Assembly (NCBI GenBank): GCA_023525715.1
Contig: CM042012.1
Span: 115,607,298 to 115,671,297, forward strand
Source: Cichorium intybus
Lineage: Eukaryota; Streptophyta; Magnoliopsida; Asterales; Asteraceae
Direction of reading: 5' to 3'
Length of the DNA: 64,000 nt
Shown here: piece by piece, positions 40,825 to 54,649 of the stretch
How the letters are laid out: each line of letters begins with the position of its first letter
Position numbering within the stretch: the stretch's first letter is position 1
The notes under the pieces: model-generated
Told to the model about the DNA's origin: nothing
What the model saw: only the letters and a program-made list of their open reading frames with translations
Database searches by the model: none
Translations under genes and position numbers: made by a program

Positions 40825-42367
40825 GTTAGTAGTTCTGTAAACTTTTCTTAATGTATTAATATAAAGTTATAGTAATGAATTAAATATATCGACGTGTTAC
40901 TATAATTTTAATGATTTCATTGATTCTATACAATATTCATGTTGTTCCCTTAATTTTGTATTCCTCCCCCACTTGGATTAAAGTCCAAGTCTGTTTCTTC
41001 GATTTATAATTTTTTTTTACGAGCCCTTACTCTCGAACGAAAACCAAGCCCACTCTGCTCAGCCAACAACTTGCATCAGGGGCAAACACCATCTCAATAA
41101 ACATGTTTCGATAATGTAGAGACGTTTACATCAACCACCATATGTTACTCATCCGCTTGCGACCCTAGTCAACACCTCTATCGTCAGTTTCCTCAATCAC
41201 GAGCGAGTGATCCAGACTCTCAACCCACACGACTTGATCAATCACTCAAGCAAGATCAATACAAGGGTAGGTAGCCCCTATTACACAGCACTAGGCATGT
41301 ACAGAGTCGACTCAAAAATACCCGCTATCATCTTAGGCGCCGCTTGCACCTCTTTGACCGTGAGTTGGAAAAATCACACTTGCATCCTTTAGTCCCTGTC
41401 TGACTTGTGCGCCCATTAGTTGCATGAAAAATAGCTAACACAATAGCATTTTGACATTCTCCCTTTCAACAGTCTTTAAGTTCAGTAATCAACTTAAGCA
41501 TGATCGGTCCAACCAAACTGGTATGATCACATCTTAATTGTTCATACTGAACCTCACAATCAATATTCACCAATCGAATGGATAAAGGTTTACCACATTA
41601 CACTAGCATTTAACTCAACTATGCTAGACACTCACATACTCAGCTCCTTGGATCCTTCGTGACGAACTCCCGACTCAAACGCGGATCCTGTGCTTTCGAT
41701 AGTAGGAGCTCTACTACTACCTTCCACACCTATCCATATCCGTTCCAAGACCCGTCTCGAAATATCCAATTCGCTTCTCACTGCTAATTTTAACACATAT
41801 GCCCTTACAAGGCATATGTCAACCCTTCTAGGAATACTTGGAATCCCACCCCCACCCTGCTATTCTAACTAAAACGGAACTTCCTCAAGTGATGACAAGT
41901 TGTTTCACGAACTTAGTTGTATACAATATCGAACTAAACAGTCTTTCAAATAAGAGAATCTTCCCTAAAGCAACAACCAAACAAGGAACATGCAATAAGG
42001 TCAACTCACACATTCTATGACTATTCAGTCCATATTGTATACAACTTAGTGGAAATCTCTAAGCAACCTATCGGCACTAGCATACAGTTCTATTAGCAAA
42101 TAGCAGATAATAATACAACAATGTGTGATCTCTACCAGGCATTTCAGCAAACATATACCATATGTTTTTTTTAACATCCACAATATTAAATACTTAACCC
42201 TTTTCTCATACTGGCGTCGGCTGGCGGTACACACTGTGTCTTCAGTTCACCCTTCATAAAACATATTTCTTTCGTAAAAATGTTTTAAGAAAACTCTTAA
42301 GCCTCAACTTGAGTCCAGAACTCACTAAGTGAGCCTGATTCTCTCAAGCTGTGCTCTGATACCAACT
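40825..42367. other. 3' flank of RWP-RK gene and retrotransposon leader
   Basis: No protein recognised on either strand. AT-rich sequence after the stop has AATATAAAG-type poly(A) signals near 40858. From about 41680 the sequence resembles the leader of the element at 19385-26137. The primer site is at about 42353-42367 on the minus strand. Confidence 0.5.
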
Positions 42368-43939
42368 TGTAACATCCCAAAATTTTAGGGTAAATTTAAA
42401 AAATTTTAAACGAAAACTTCAATACAAGAAAAGCCACTTAATTAATTTTCATAAAATTCCATAACTTATAAGTTTAATGAAAACACACCAGGATTAACAG
42501 AAGTTAACGAAATCTCAATATATCGGAATATTAATTCAAAAACAGTCCTCCAATGAAGCAGCACAGTGTATACACGTCACGCCTTGCCATCCATGGTACC
42601 TGATGTACCTGAAACAATAGTTTATATAGGGAAAGGGTAAGCACGAAGCTTAGTGAGTTCCTCAAAATACCATACGATCCATCACATAACATACAACACA
42701 TCATAACCATTCATATGTCTGTGAGACTCGCGGGCTATCCCTGTTCCGCTGAAGACTCACGAGCAATTCCCGTTCTTGTCTTATCGCTCGCAGGCTTCTC
42801 CCGTTCCGTCTAATGACTCGCAGGCTATTCCCGTTCCGCCTATTGGCTCGCGGGCTATCCCGTTCCGTCCACAAACAATTATTATCATAGCAATAATTCA
42901 TACAATTATCATAACATGTAAGATCACCTTAGTCTAACATATCTTCCTTCCTACGCATGCAATATCACCTATAGTATAGTGAGAAGACTCACCTGATTAT
43001 AGTTGACTATATCGTTTATCTTTCTCGGCTTTGTATTTCCTTCAACTTTAACTGTTAACATAATAAGAAATCTATCATTTCTTAATCCTTAACTATATTG
43101 TAGTCGCATCATTAAACTCTTCAATAATTCCAATATGATACTCCATGATTTATCAAGTAAAGAACGGCCAGGTAGAAGATTAGATGGGGTGGCAGGATCC
43201 TTTCAGCATTTTAGCCTTTCGGAAAATCCAACAACCAGATCCCAAGTAATCGGCCTAGTCACCGTCATCGTAAGTAAATCAATCGGTATTATATTCGGAA
43301 ATTACGAATTGTAATAATAACGACATTTTAAGGTTTTTGTTTACTATTGTTAGAAATTAGTATAATATAACATATGTTATACTTATTAAATATTCTACTT
43401 CTTAACACAAAAACTATTTTACAATACCTAATTAAGCTATAGAAAAGTTTGTAGTTACCTTATGACCAGTCGTCGGAACCTATAACTTCTTCGCTAGGCT
43501 TTTGAGCTTCCTTCCGCTCACTTCTTACACTCTAGTGCTTAGAAACCTCTATATATTGGATTGAGATTTGTTGGTGTATTTTACGTATTTATACGATTTT
43601 TCTATGATTTATTATGAATTTTTGAAAACAGACTATCTAATCTGTCAATTCCGAACTAATCAGTAAAGATTGCATTTTTTTCCATAGATAATGTCATTTT
43701 CAAGCTTACTATTATTTTTGGTAATTGTACTAGACTCAATTTGTAAACTTTGTGCACTGGTTTGAGATCCAAACGATTTTTCTAGAATTAATTATGATTT
43801 TTCTAAAAACGACACAAAATGCTGATTTTCATATGAAATTGTAACTAAAGTTTTTCTTAGCTTTATAACTACCAATGATCATATAATTCCTAACACTCTT
43901 ATTTTAAGTATATGTTATAATCAGGATACGGGTCTTACA
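42368..43939 (-). repeat. 5' LTR of the RWP-RK-bearing element
   Basis: See 36687-38317. It is 1572 bp, exactly 59 bp shorter than its partner because of one fewer tandem double unit. Confidence 0.93.
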
Positions 43940-43944
43940 GTGAA

Positions 43945-43962
43945 GGGGGGGGGGGGGGGGGG
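43945..43962. repeat. Poly(G) run at the insertion junction
   Basis: About 18 G residues directly follow the TSD GTGAA. The left flank at 36677 also has a G run (GGGGTGAA), so the target was already G-rich. Confidence 0.8.
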
Positions 43963-46900
43963 TTCTTGGTGCGTGTGTTCATTTGGTGTGAGTTTTTTCT
44001 TTTTGTGTCTTATAATTCCTATAGGCCTTCATTCTAGTGCGAGTTATTCAGTTGGATAGGTTCTCGTATTGTTGGTCTCCTCAAAGTTGGTTCAGTGAAG
44101 ATGGTGCTAGATTTCTTATTCGTTGAAGGCTGGGCGTCACACGTGAAGGTTTAAACTTGGTTATTTCCGCTACAAGGAGCTGGTGCTTAGTTGATATCAG
44201 TGGTTCAAAACTGGTTGTCCTCATAGTTAGGTTTTGGTCAATTCAGGATTCGATTGGTTTGGTGGGATGTTCGTGCTCCAGGGTTCGCATAGTTGAGTCT
44301 GATTGAAGGAGCCGGTGCTTAATTGCTATCTGTTGGTGTACAAAAATTGGTGGTAATCTCCCCATGTTTCTTCCCAAATTCGGTGCTGTCAATTGATGCT
44401 TCTGGCGGGTCTGTTTAAAAGGATTTACCCTTGATCTGGTTGCTGAAGATTTTGCTGCTGAAGGTTGCTGCAAGTTTTAAGCTGTTTTCCCCCCTCATCT
44501 AGTCCTTAATTTAGTGTTGTTGGATGCTGATTTGGAGGTTTGATAGTATTTGGACAAAATTGTCCTTATGCTCTTCTTTCACATTGGCGGTTCAAAAGTC
44601 AGTTTCTTTGTGAAGTTGGGGGGCTCGGTGGCACTTGGATAGACTTTTGTTTATTGCTGGAGGCTGCTTTTGAGGGTTGTTTGTCCTTGGACGAAATTGC
44701 CCTTAAGCACTTTTTTTTACATTGGCGGTTCAAAGTCTAGTTCTTTTATGAAGTTGATGGGCTCGGTGGCACTTGGAAAGTTTTCCTAATGATAGAGTTT
44801 TTTGGTTAGTTAATTGATATTATAATTAATTGTAAGTGACTGGTGTTTGCTTCAGCTCCCCGCTGGAGTCCTTTTTCTCCTCTTTATTTCTATAAAAATC
44901 TTACTTGCCGTTCAAAAAAAAAAAAAAAAAAAAACCAAAGTACTCATTTATAAACACATTAAGGCTAATGCCAAAACATATTTTTATAAACATCGTATGG
45001 CTAGATGCCAAAACTTACTTTTCCAAACATATTCAATTTAATGTCAAATCACAATTTCAAAACATAACAGTAAACTTTCATAAGCATGGCATGGGAGGTA
45101 AAAATTGCATATAGACTCACATTAAAAAGCCATATAAAACTTTGTAAATACTTGCTAATTCAAACTTTAAAAACCATTAGGAAGATCATTAATCATAAAA
45201 CATTTAGCATAAGATTTAATATAAAACATTCAATATTTAAAACTTGTTGCTATGTACCAAGTAAAAATCCTCATGTACTCACCTCGGTAGCTAGGTATGT
45301 CTAGCTACAAAGATCCACTAGCTCTTGACTCTACTTGTTTCCAAATATCCTTCAACCTCTATTGATGTAATAAGAGGTTAGTACATACTACACAACTAAA
45401 CACATAACCCTTATCAAACTATACATAAACTCTTTCTGTACATTATCTAATTCCATTCCAAAGATTAAGTATAATTCATAAGGCATAATAATCATATTGG
45501 ACACTTTTACCCCTTTTTCGTCCCACTTGCACTAATTATGTATTTTCTTGAGTTTTAACTTGTTATTTAAATAACTTTATAAGTCTAACATACTTATAAA
45601 ACACTACTAATTGCTTAGATGTCAAAACATCTATCATTTTATTCTTTTATGCCATTTGGCAAAAATAATTCGATAAAGTTTCTAAAAAAATAGAAACCAT
45701 TATGAAACTTGTTATTTTCGGTTCACTTGACACTAATATATATACCCAACACTTTATAAATGTCATTGGAATTAAATTCTACATTCACTTTTGTGCTATT
45801 TTTGTACGTATTAAAATTATCCCAAAGGTTGGAATCCACAATTCCATTCCAACATTACAAATTCGTTCCATGACTAATTATAACATTTATTATAAGCTTT
45901 AAAAATCTCCTTTTATATGTACACATGCCACCATTTTCCAAATAAAATTATCAAGTTATAATTCTCTTCTTGATTGATTTTGGACAAATCGGAAGAATCA
46001 ACGACAATATTCATGATTTTCCAAAGACTTCAAGTTTTCAATTTACACGTCTAATGTAACTTATACTTATACTCATCATAATATAATTTTGTTGACTATA
46101 ATTTCTCAATTTCAATTGTTACACGGTAACATATACTGTAACACAAATTTTTAGCTTTTAACTTAACATCATTTTCATACAAACACTTGATCATTATAGT
46201 TTTAAAAGCTTAGTGTATGCAAATTTCAGCAACAATAGCTTTAATTCCATTTTATGCTCTAATTTGACCAAATCAGAAAAATTAATCATTACTATTCATC
46301 ATCTTCTTCATCAAGAAGGCTAGTGAACAAACAACCTAAAATCCTTAATTAAACATCCACCCTAATAAGGTTTATACGCGTCTTTGAGCTCATAATATGA
46401 CATAATCAGAAAAAAAATGAAGCCTAATTCCAACATGCATTAAAGATTCCAACTAGGGTTCCAAGAATCTAGAGCTTACCTTGAAGTTTCTGTCCAAGTT
46501 CAAGAGGAATCTGAAATTAAAGTTGCATTAACCTAGAAATCAGATTATAGGCTTTGTTCTCGGACCCTAGCACCACCGTCGGCCACCAATGGCCGTCGCC
46601 GACCATCACTGTCGCAGCACCACCGCCAAGAGCGGTTTTTCCTTCTTTTGAATCGCATAAGCTGCTGCACCCGACCTCCCACGCTGTCCAGTCGTCGTTC
46701 CCTCTTTCTCTCGGATTGTCGAGTTCGAGAATCGTCAACAGGCAGACATGCAAGTCGATTGTGTGTGTGTGTTTCGCTTCTTTTTGTTTTTCTCGATTTC
46801 TTTCTCTTTTCCCCCTTTATGATTTTACGCACAAAGAAATGCTCCAGAATTAAAAACGCGATTCAAGGGATTATAATCTGATTTTAATTAAGCCAAAAAT

Positions 46901-48254
46901 CGATAATTACTAAAATACCCTCATCACAACTGAGAAAAATATTCAGCTTTTCTTAAGATTTATTTCTCAAACTTTACGGCATCATAACTCCGACATACAA
47001 TATCGGAATAATATCGGAATTTTACAAAATTTATACCTTTAGAAAGGTGGGAATGAACTTAACAACTCTCTCCTACTGACTTAATTGTGAATCTCTATGG
47101 AATTTACGTTACAGACCCTTAAACATGGTCCTTTAGCCATTTTTGCCACTTTCTGGTCATCTTTAACCCGTCATAACTTCTTCGTTATAACTCCAAACGA
47201 CTCAAATCTTTTTCCTATAATCTTATTACGTCAAAATCTATCAAAGTCTACTTGATGAACTTTCCCCAATTCTTTATATATTTTTAGATATTAATTTCTA
47301 AAGATTTACAATTATTCTTTTCACTTTTAGTCCTAACTTTCCATTTTAGCTCTCGGGTCTTTAAATAAAAGTTTCTAAAAGAGGTAAGACTTCATTTTAA
47401 CTTAATAAAAGGTCTTAATATCTAAGTTCCATAATTTTCACATTATTTGACGATTTTGCCCTTGCATTCCATAAGAAATAAATGCAAACTTTAAACTTTT
47501 AAACATCAATATACTTATATAATTCATTATCTTATATCAAATTTTTGGTTATCACAACAGAAATTGAAAAAAATAACTCACCTGAAAAATCAGAAACAAA
47601 TCACAACTTCACTTCAAATTTCAGATATTAAATTCAAAAATCGAATCTTCACTTCAAAAATCAGATGTTCAATTCAAAATCAGAAACAAATCATAGCTTG
47701 ACTTCAAATCAGAAACTAGAAAATTAGAAATCAAAAGTTTAAGATTAAGAATTCACTTCAGAATTTAGAGTTTGAAAATTTCAAGTTAAAATCAGAAACG
47801 GTGCTGCTGAGTGCTGATTGTCGACCTTCAAGCCTTCAAGGCTTCGACCTTCTATTTAGAAAACAAAATCGTCCAGCCTCGAGTTTAAGTGGTGCTGCTA
47901 ATTGTGTGCCAAGTGATTGTCGAATCCAAATGTCTGTCAATTGAAATTTTAAGGAAGCGAATTAGAAGAGTTGAAGAAGAAGGTAGCGATCAAGTGGTGC
48001 TGCTGAGTGCTGAGTGCAGTGTGCTGAGTGTTGATTGTTAAAACTAGAAATTGAGAATTGAAAGTATGAAACAGAGTTGAAGAAGAAGGAGAATTTAGAA
48101 GCAGAAATCGAAAGAGGAATAGGACTAAGAATCAGAAGAAGAGAATTCAGTGATATTGAGAACTTCATTTCCTCGTACGCTTAACCTCAACGCTTTGATA
48201 TCTTCAAAAATTAATGGCACGTGCGATTATGCAGAACGACGTGTTAGTATTAAG

Positions 48255-49505
<1,251 letters not shown>

Positions 49506-49716
49506 GTATCAAGGTATTAGCATTTAGCGTATTTTTGGATTTGGACTTTGAGACTTGAATTCGACTATGGGCTGCCCCACTAAATGGACATTTATGTTTT
49601 GGCCCAAGTGATATGTATGATATAAAACATCAAGCTTATATATCATGCCCCATCAAACTTTGATGCCTTGGGCCGTGGTCCATCTTGCCTTGGGCTTGGG
49701 ACGGCCTGGTTAGTGG

Positions 49717-50130
49717 GCTTGTTTTCTCTTCCACTTTTATTTACTCATTTAATCTATATTAAATTTTAGTTTGCTTTCCTATTTATAAATGTTTTTTCTT
49801 TATTATATATATACACTTTTTATTTCAATAACGAAACCCTATTGTTTATTAGTCCACATAAGGTGAAGGTAAAAATTGACGTGAGTGAGTTGACTGTAAA
49901 GCTAATCAATGTATATGCTTAAATCCGATTGAAAACAATACCGATATAATCTCCGGTTTAATTTCAAATTTAAAAGTTATCAGTCGAAAACTGATGAAAG
50001 TTAGAATGGTATTTTACTAGTCTTAGAATTTAAATTAGTTTTGAATTATAAAAGTATAGATTAAGTGATTAACAATCTTCCGAAACCATCTAAAAAGTAT
50101 ACATAGTCAACGCTATAGGCAAATCCATGT
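49717..50130. other. Distal upstream region of psaO
   Basis: No ORF, repeat or transposon end recognised. AT-rich flanking DNA beyond the hAT TSD. Confidence 0.4.
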
Positions 50131-50204
50131 TATCCACAAGGACTCCACGTGGCAAGACACAAATCTGACTGAAGATCTATATTATCCACAGATCATCCAC
50201 GCGG
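50131..50204 (+). promoter_or_regulatory. Duplicated I-box/G-box-like module upstream of psaO
   Basis: TTATCCACA is followed by CTCCACGTGGCAAGA (G-box CCACGTGG at 50145-50152). Then TTATCCACA recurs at about 50182, followed by ATCCACGCGGCAAGA (50195-50209), about 52 bp downstream. TTATCCAC is the reverse of GTGGATAA, an I-box/GATA-like light-response core. The second G-box differs by one base (CCACGCGG). No TATA box is visible between here and the ATG, which is common for nuclear photosystem genes. Confidence 0.6.
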
Positions 50205-50361
50205 CAAGATGCTATTGAGTGTCTAATAACCCATGCAATCCAAAGCTATTTGAATCTATCCTCCCACCACACCATATGATCAAAACTCCGAAACCAATCA
50301 CCATTCACCACCATCGCCACTAATTATCCACCCCTTCCATTGTTCTGAGAGAGAAGCACCA

Positions 50362-52293
50362 ATGGCCGCAGCAACCTCCACCGTCGTGGGCTTGGCCACC
50401 TCCTCCCTCTCATCGCCGTCTTCACTCAACCGCAAGCAAACCAACTTAAATTCAGGTTCATTACCTCTTCAGTATCCCATTAAATTCTCAAGATTTATAA
50501 AATGCTTATTCAGATTCCCGTAAGAATTGTTATTATGATGTATTTTTTTAATCGAAAAGCTTAAATTGGAGTTATATTTTATTAATGATGGACCAAATTG
50601 GTTATAAGGGTCCGACCCGTCGAAAGCCACCTAAATTGTAAAATGTATCAACTGCTAATTATGATTATAAAATCTTGTTATTTTAAGATTAGAATATTAT
50701 TATTTTACCTATATTAAGCACATTAATTGTTCATGAAGTTTAAAAAATAGCACTTCTATATTTGATTTTTTACATGTACAACACGTTTGACCCGCTCGAT
50801 TTGCTACATTCATAGAGCTTTAAGACATTTTTAGTTTTTGCTTTGTGAGATACTTATCAACATTCAATAATAATATTTGTGTTTGTTTTCAGCCTTTTTG
50901 AGGTCTCCAACAGCAGCAAGGAACCCTTTGAGGGTTTCACAGGCTTCAGGTGGCAAATATACATGGTAAATCTCCAACTTCAAATACAACATATAAATTT
51001 TCAACAATTTATTTATATTATCAATATATAACTTATTCAAATTTAAAACGCTATATTATCAATATATAACTTATTCAAATTTAAAACGCAAGATGTATCT
51101 TAAGTTGTATGACATGACAATTGACATGCATAAATTTCTTACCACAAACTATCATCATTTCATATTTATGTATTTGTATTAATTTATTTTGTTAATAAAC
51201 ATTGTTAGTTTTCAAAGAGACTGGCTACGCAAAGACTTGAATGTGATAGGGTTTGGGTTGATCGGGTGGCTCGCACCATCAAGCATCCCAGCAATAAACG
51301 GTGACAGTTTGACGGGTCTCTTTTTTGGGAGCATTGGAACTGAGCTCGCCCACTTCCCCACTCCTCCAGCTCTTACTTCCCCATTTTGGTTAGTTAAAAT
51401 CTTACATCAACCATTGAACTATAGTATTTAGATAACAAAAATTATCATATAGTTTATATATATAGTTGATATGTAACTTTTTAAAGTATTTTAATTTTCA
51501 GACACAAAGTTTTTGAAAGCTACTAAAGATACATCCTAAATACACATTTAACAAAAGTGAAAGCATTTTCAACAAATTATATCTAATTTTTCTAGAAAAT
51601 AATACAATTTCAACAAATAGAAAATCATTTATTTTAAATAGGATGTATTTCAAGTAAAAAGAGGGTATATATTTAGTTATTCCCAAGTTTTATCTTTATC
51701 GGTAGTGTTTTATTTGAGACTAAACAGAGAGATTAGACAGGCTAGATAATAGGTCGAAATAGACAATTTTTCATAGAAAGGTAGGGTTGGTTGACCCTAT
51801 GCACTTCTTGTCCGGATATTTTTTTTATTATCATCCATCATTAGTATTGTAAATATGATTATAAAAGTTATTATTGTAATCGTTAATTGTATGACTTTTT
51901 GAATAAATGGATACAAGAACTTGTAGTTATTAAAAAAATATATTGTAGCGACCGTCGACATCCATTTTCTTTTAAGCTAAATTTCTTGATATTAGCGGTT
52001 ACATATAATAATAACGCACTTAATAAAAAGTGGATCACGATTGTTATCTTTAACTCTTATATATTTATGTATATCATCAAAGTCGTCGTAATTCTTTTCT
52101 AAAAAAGCTTCATGTGTCAATACAAGGATACATACTTTTTTAACAAATAGTATTTGTATGTAATATTTTTGCTTGTTATTTTCTTTTGATGGATAGGTTG
52201 TGGTTGGTGACATGGCATTTGGGACTCTTTATATGCCTTACCTTCGGGCAAATTGGGTTCAAAGGGAGGACAGAAGATTATTTCGAGAAGTAG
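50362..52293 (+). CDS. psaO: Photosystem I subunit O (PsaO), chloroplast precursor
   Basis: Four exons: 50362-50455, 50893-50965, 51209-51388 and 52197-52293. All introns are GT-AG and the frame stays open for 147 residues. Residues 1 to about 50 are a Ser/Ala/Thr-rich, acid-poor chloroplast transit peptide. The mature part holds the conserved DLNVIGFGLIGWLAPSSIPA and TELAHFPTPPALTS segments and a second hydrophobic helix ending in GFKGRTEDYFEK at the stop. Two membrane helices fit PsaO, a small PSI subunit in the thylakoid membrane near PsaH/PsaL that contributes to excitation balance and LHCII docking. Length is normal for the family. Start chosen as the first ATG in the transit-peptide frame. 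It is the only ordinary, intact cellular gene in the window. Intron 3 (808 bp) is the longest. Confidence 0.95.
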
Positions 52294-53219
52294 TGTCCAT
52301 GTGTTTGTAAATTTCTATTTCAGTCCCTGATCTTTGATGTTTGTCTAAATACCCCTCTTCAAATTATGGTTTCTTCTGATCTTCCTTATGGTGTAATATA
52401 TTTCTATTGTTCCACTAAATTTTTTATATTTCTCAGTTTTAGAGATTTAAGAGTCAAGTATGGTTGGTATTAAAAATCATGGCCCAACTATGGTATTTGA
52501 TTGATTAATGTAATTGGACTCTAGCATCTAGTTTGTTTTTACAAAAGTAAAGTCACTCAAATAAAACATAATTTAACAAAAAGCAAATTGCGTCATGCTT
52601 TTGCATTTTATTTATGCTTAGATGAACGGCAAAAACTCTCAAAGACACTTATTCTCTCCCCTACTATCTATGCGTATTGATATTCCTTTGATCCAATTAT
52701 CTGATCGTTTAGGTTAGAAGTGATGTTTTCTTTTCTCTATGAGTATGATATCTTTCCTCTAAGTCATTTTAACAACCTTCTATCTAATCCATAAGCAAGT
52801 TGAATCTGGCAATCGAATTTTGGTATCATTAAGGAGGAAAGGTCCCTCTAATTAATTTGCTATTTTGAGAGTTAAACCCTATGTGGCATTGCAAAATTGA
52901 TAAAGAACATCTTTATTTGGAATATATGATTATATGCATGTCTTATAATTAGTTGTCTTTATCTTCATTCATATAACCAAGTTGATTAGTTAGGACATTT
53001 GGCTGGAGATAATTGGTTGTATGAGATCTAATTTGTAGTAGGAATTTGGTGTCTCAACCAATGGGCTAAGAAAGAAGCTCATGGATCATCTTTCAACATG
53101 ACGAACATGGGGAAAGTGATCAAACTTCAAAATTTTTTATCTTCAGCATTTACGAGATTTCCCAACAATTGTCTCTTAGTTTTTTTGGGCTCTTAATTTG
53201 TACGTCTTACTAATAATAA
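52294..53219. other. psaO 3' region and intergenic DNA
   Basis: The first ~250 bp are probably 3' UTR (T-rich, no clear single poly(A) signal). Nothing else recognised up to the Helitron end at 53220. Confidence 0.4.
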
Positions 53220-54649
53220 CTAGCAGGAGTCCGTGCTCCGCACGGGTTCGGGATTGCTGGAGCACGGGTCTGGATAAATGCAAGAAAAAACAGTAGCAAT
53301 GTCATAATTGGGTTACATACGCATTTAAAAATACAAAAAGAAACATGAAAGTGCAATGCTTTAACAGAAAGAAACAAAAGTCGAGTGCTAAAAAAATTAA
53401 AGTACACTGCCATTTATGGAAATTACCGGGACAGATCCAATCATCCATACCCCTAACGTCTTGGCGCCAGCTCAAAGGATTAGGAAAGAAGCGTACAACT
53501 GCTAAAGCAATGAGAAGGTGAAACTCACAATCAGACTCCCATACTCTGAACATGGTGCTAGGGGTTGTAATATCAACTATGTGAGTATTGGTTCATATTT
53601 TTTATGGTATTTTTATAATTAGTTTCATTCATAAGAAATTAAGACAACTGTCCGTATTTGAAATCACCAAACACAACCAAGTTTTCTGTTACACGTAATT
53701 GTGTTATTACTGCAAAAAGAGTGCAATTTAGAACCCACAAAATCGAAAATATTAACAGGTAAAAACCATTTAAACCTAAATGTTCCTAAAAAGAGAGGTT
53801 TTCAAGGCCATGGCCTTATACACCAATACTGTCAACCTAACATAAAGTTTTAAGATTCCTAGAAATATTTCACTTTCACTTTAATTGCAGCCTTGTGGAA
53901 AAAAAATTCACTGAGTGGACACTTCACCTTCCTCAATAATCCAATTCCTTACGTATTTACTTCATACCTATATATCCATGAGTTGAGCTGTTGGTGCACT
54001 TCATCCATTAGTTGGGCCCCTTACAACAGTAAAAACTTTCTATAGAAAAAAAAGACATAATCACTTTCAAACATGTAATGGATTTTTTATGATATTTACC
54101 CCAAAATTGGACACCAAATGAGAATTATTTTACCTGCCGTTGACATTTTGTTGGAAATGTGGCATTAAGACGGAAGATATAAGCTCTAGAAGCTATACCC
54201 AGAGATCAAAATATCAAAAATCAGCCATACCCAAGGATCAAAATAGTCAGTTTACCTGAAAAAAGGACCAAAAGCATTACAAGAACCTTAAATGAGGATT
54301 AAAATTTCAAGAGAGAACCTTTTGGGAACAATATTGCAAAAATCAGTTGTACTGTAGGACCAAAAATGTAGTTTACTTTATATTTTATAAAACTGAAAGT
54401 AAGGTCTTTATTTTTCAGTATTTGTCCCAAAAATAAATTTCTTCCAATTTTGGTCCTTATTTATAGCGCGTTTGCTCCCTGTTATAAGTAATTTTACCAA
54501 AGAAAATAACTATAATTTTTAGATCAATATTGCCAAAATCTGTTTTACTTAAGCACCAAATTAGACATTTTACCTTAAACATAGTAGTTGTATTTATTAA
54601 AAGAAAAAGGAAAACGAAAAGTAATTAATGAGAGTTTGGGTTTGGGTAC

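Larger units (their letters stand above)
36687..43939 (-). mobile_element. Young non-autonomous LTR retrotransposon carrying an RWP-RK gene, TSD GTGAA
   Basis: LTRs lie at 36687-38317 (1631 bp) and 42368-43939 (1572 bp), flanked by GTGAA at 36682-36686 and 43940-43944. The primer site on the minus strand (TTGGTATCAGAGCAC) touches the right LTR, and the purine tract AAGTGGGGGAGACT touches the left LTR, so transcription runs right to left. The LTRs differ by about six substitutions and one 59-bp tandem unit. The ~4-kb interior has no gag, protease, RT or integrase; its only coding content is the RWP-RK gene on the opposite strand (39192-40824). Termini and an internal leader segment (41680-41760 against 23905-23990) resemble the element at 19385-26137. 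Confidence 0.93.
36485..44934 (+). mobile_element. Non-LTR retroposon with poly(A) tail, interrupted
   Basis: It is flanked by CAAAGTACTC at 36475-36484 and 44936-44945. It ends in about 20 A residues after CTTGCCGTTC. Its own DNA is 36485-36686 plus 43945-44934, about 1.2 kb. The left part has ~43-bp tandem repeats containing CTGGGTCTTTGGATTC. The right part has two ~110-bp direct repeats (about 44550 and 44690) containing ACATTGGCGGTTCAAA. No endonuclease or RT is visible, so it is a 5'-truncated LINE or a LINE-dependent retroposon. Confidence 0.75.
35396..47556. repeat. Solo LTR (about 3.7 kb without insertions) with TSD ACAGA
   Basis: The start TGTAACACCCC and end GGTTATCACA are bounded by ACAGA at 35391-35395 and 47557-47561. 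The LTR is split by a retroposon at 36485-44934. Its right part (45950-47556) is homologous to 58030-59729, including the shared AGAAAGGTGGGAA segment (47044 and 59217) and the TTATCACA end, which defines a family. An antisense AGGTGAGT-type donor near 45280 suggests minus orientation. No internal domain is present. Confidence 0.8.

Noticed and set aside
46517..46881. Overlapping ORFs on both strands near 46.5-46.9 kb
   Set aside because: They lie within the solo LTR and its homologue at 58.7-59.0 kb lacks matching frames, so no conserved protein.
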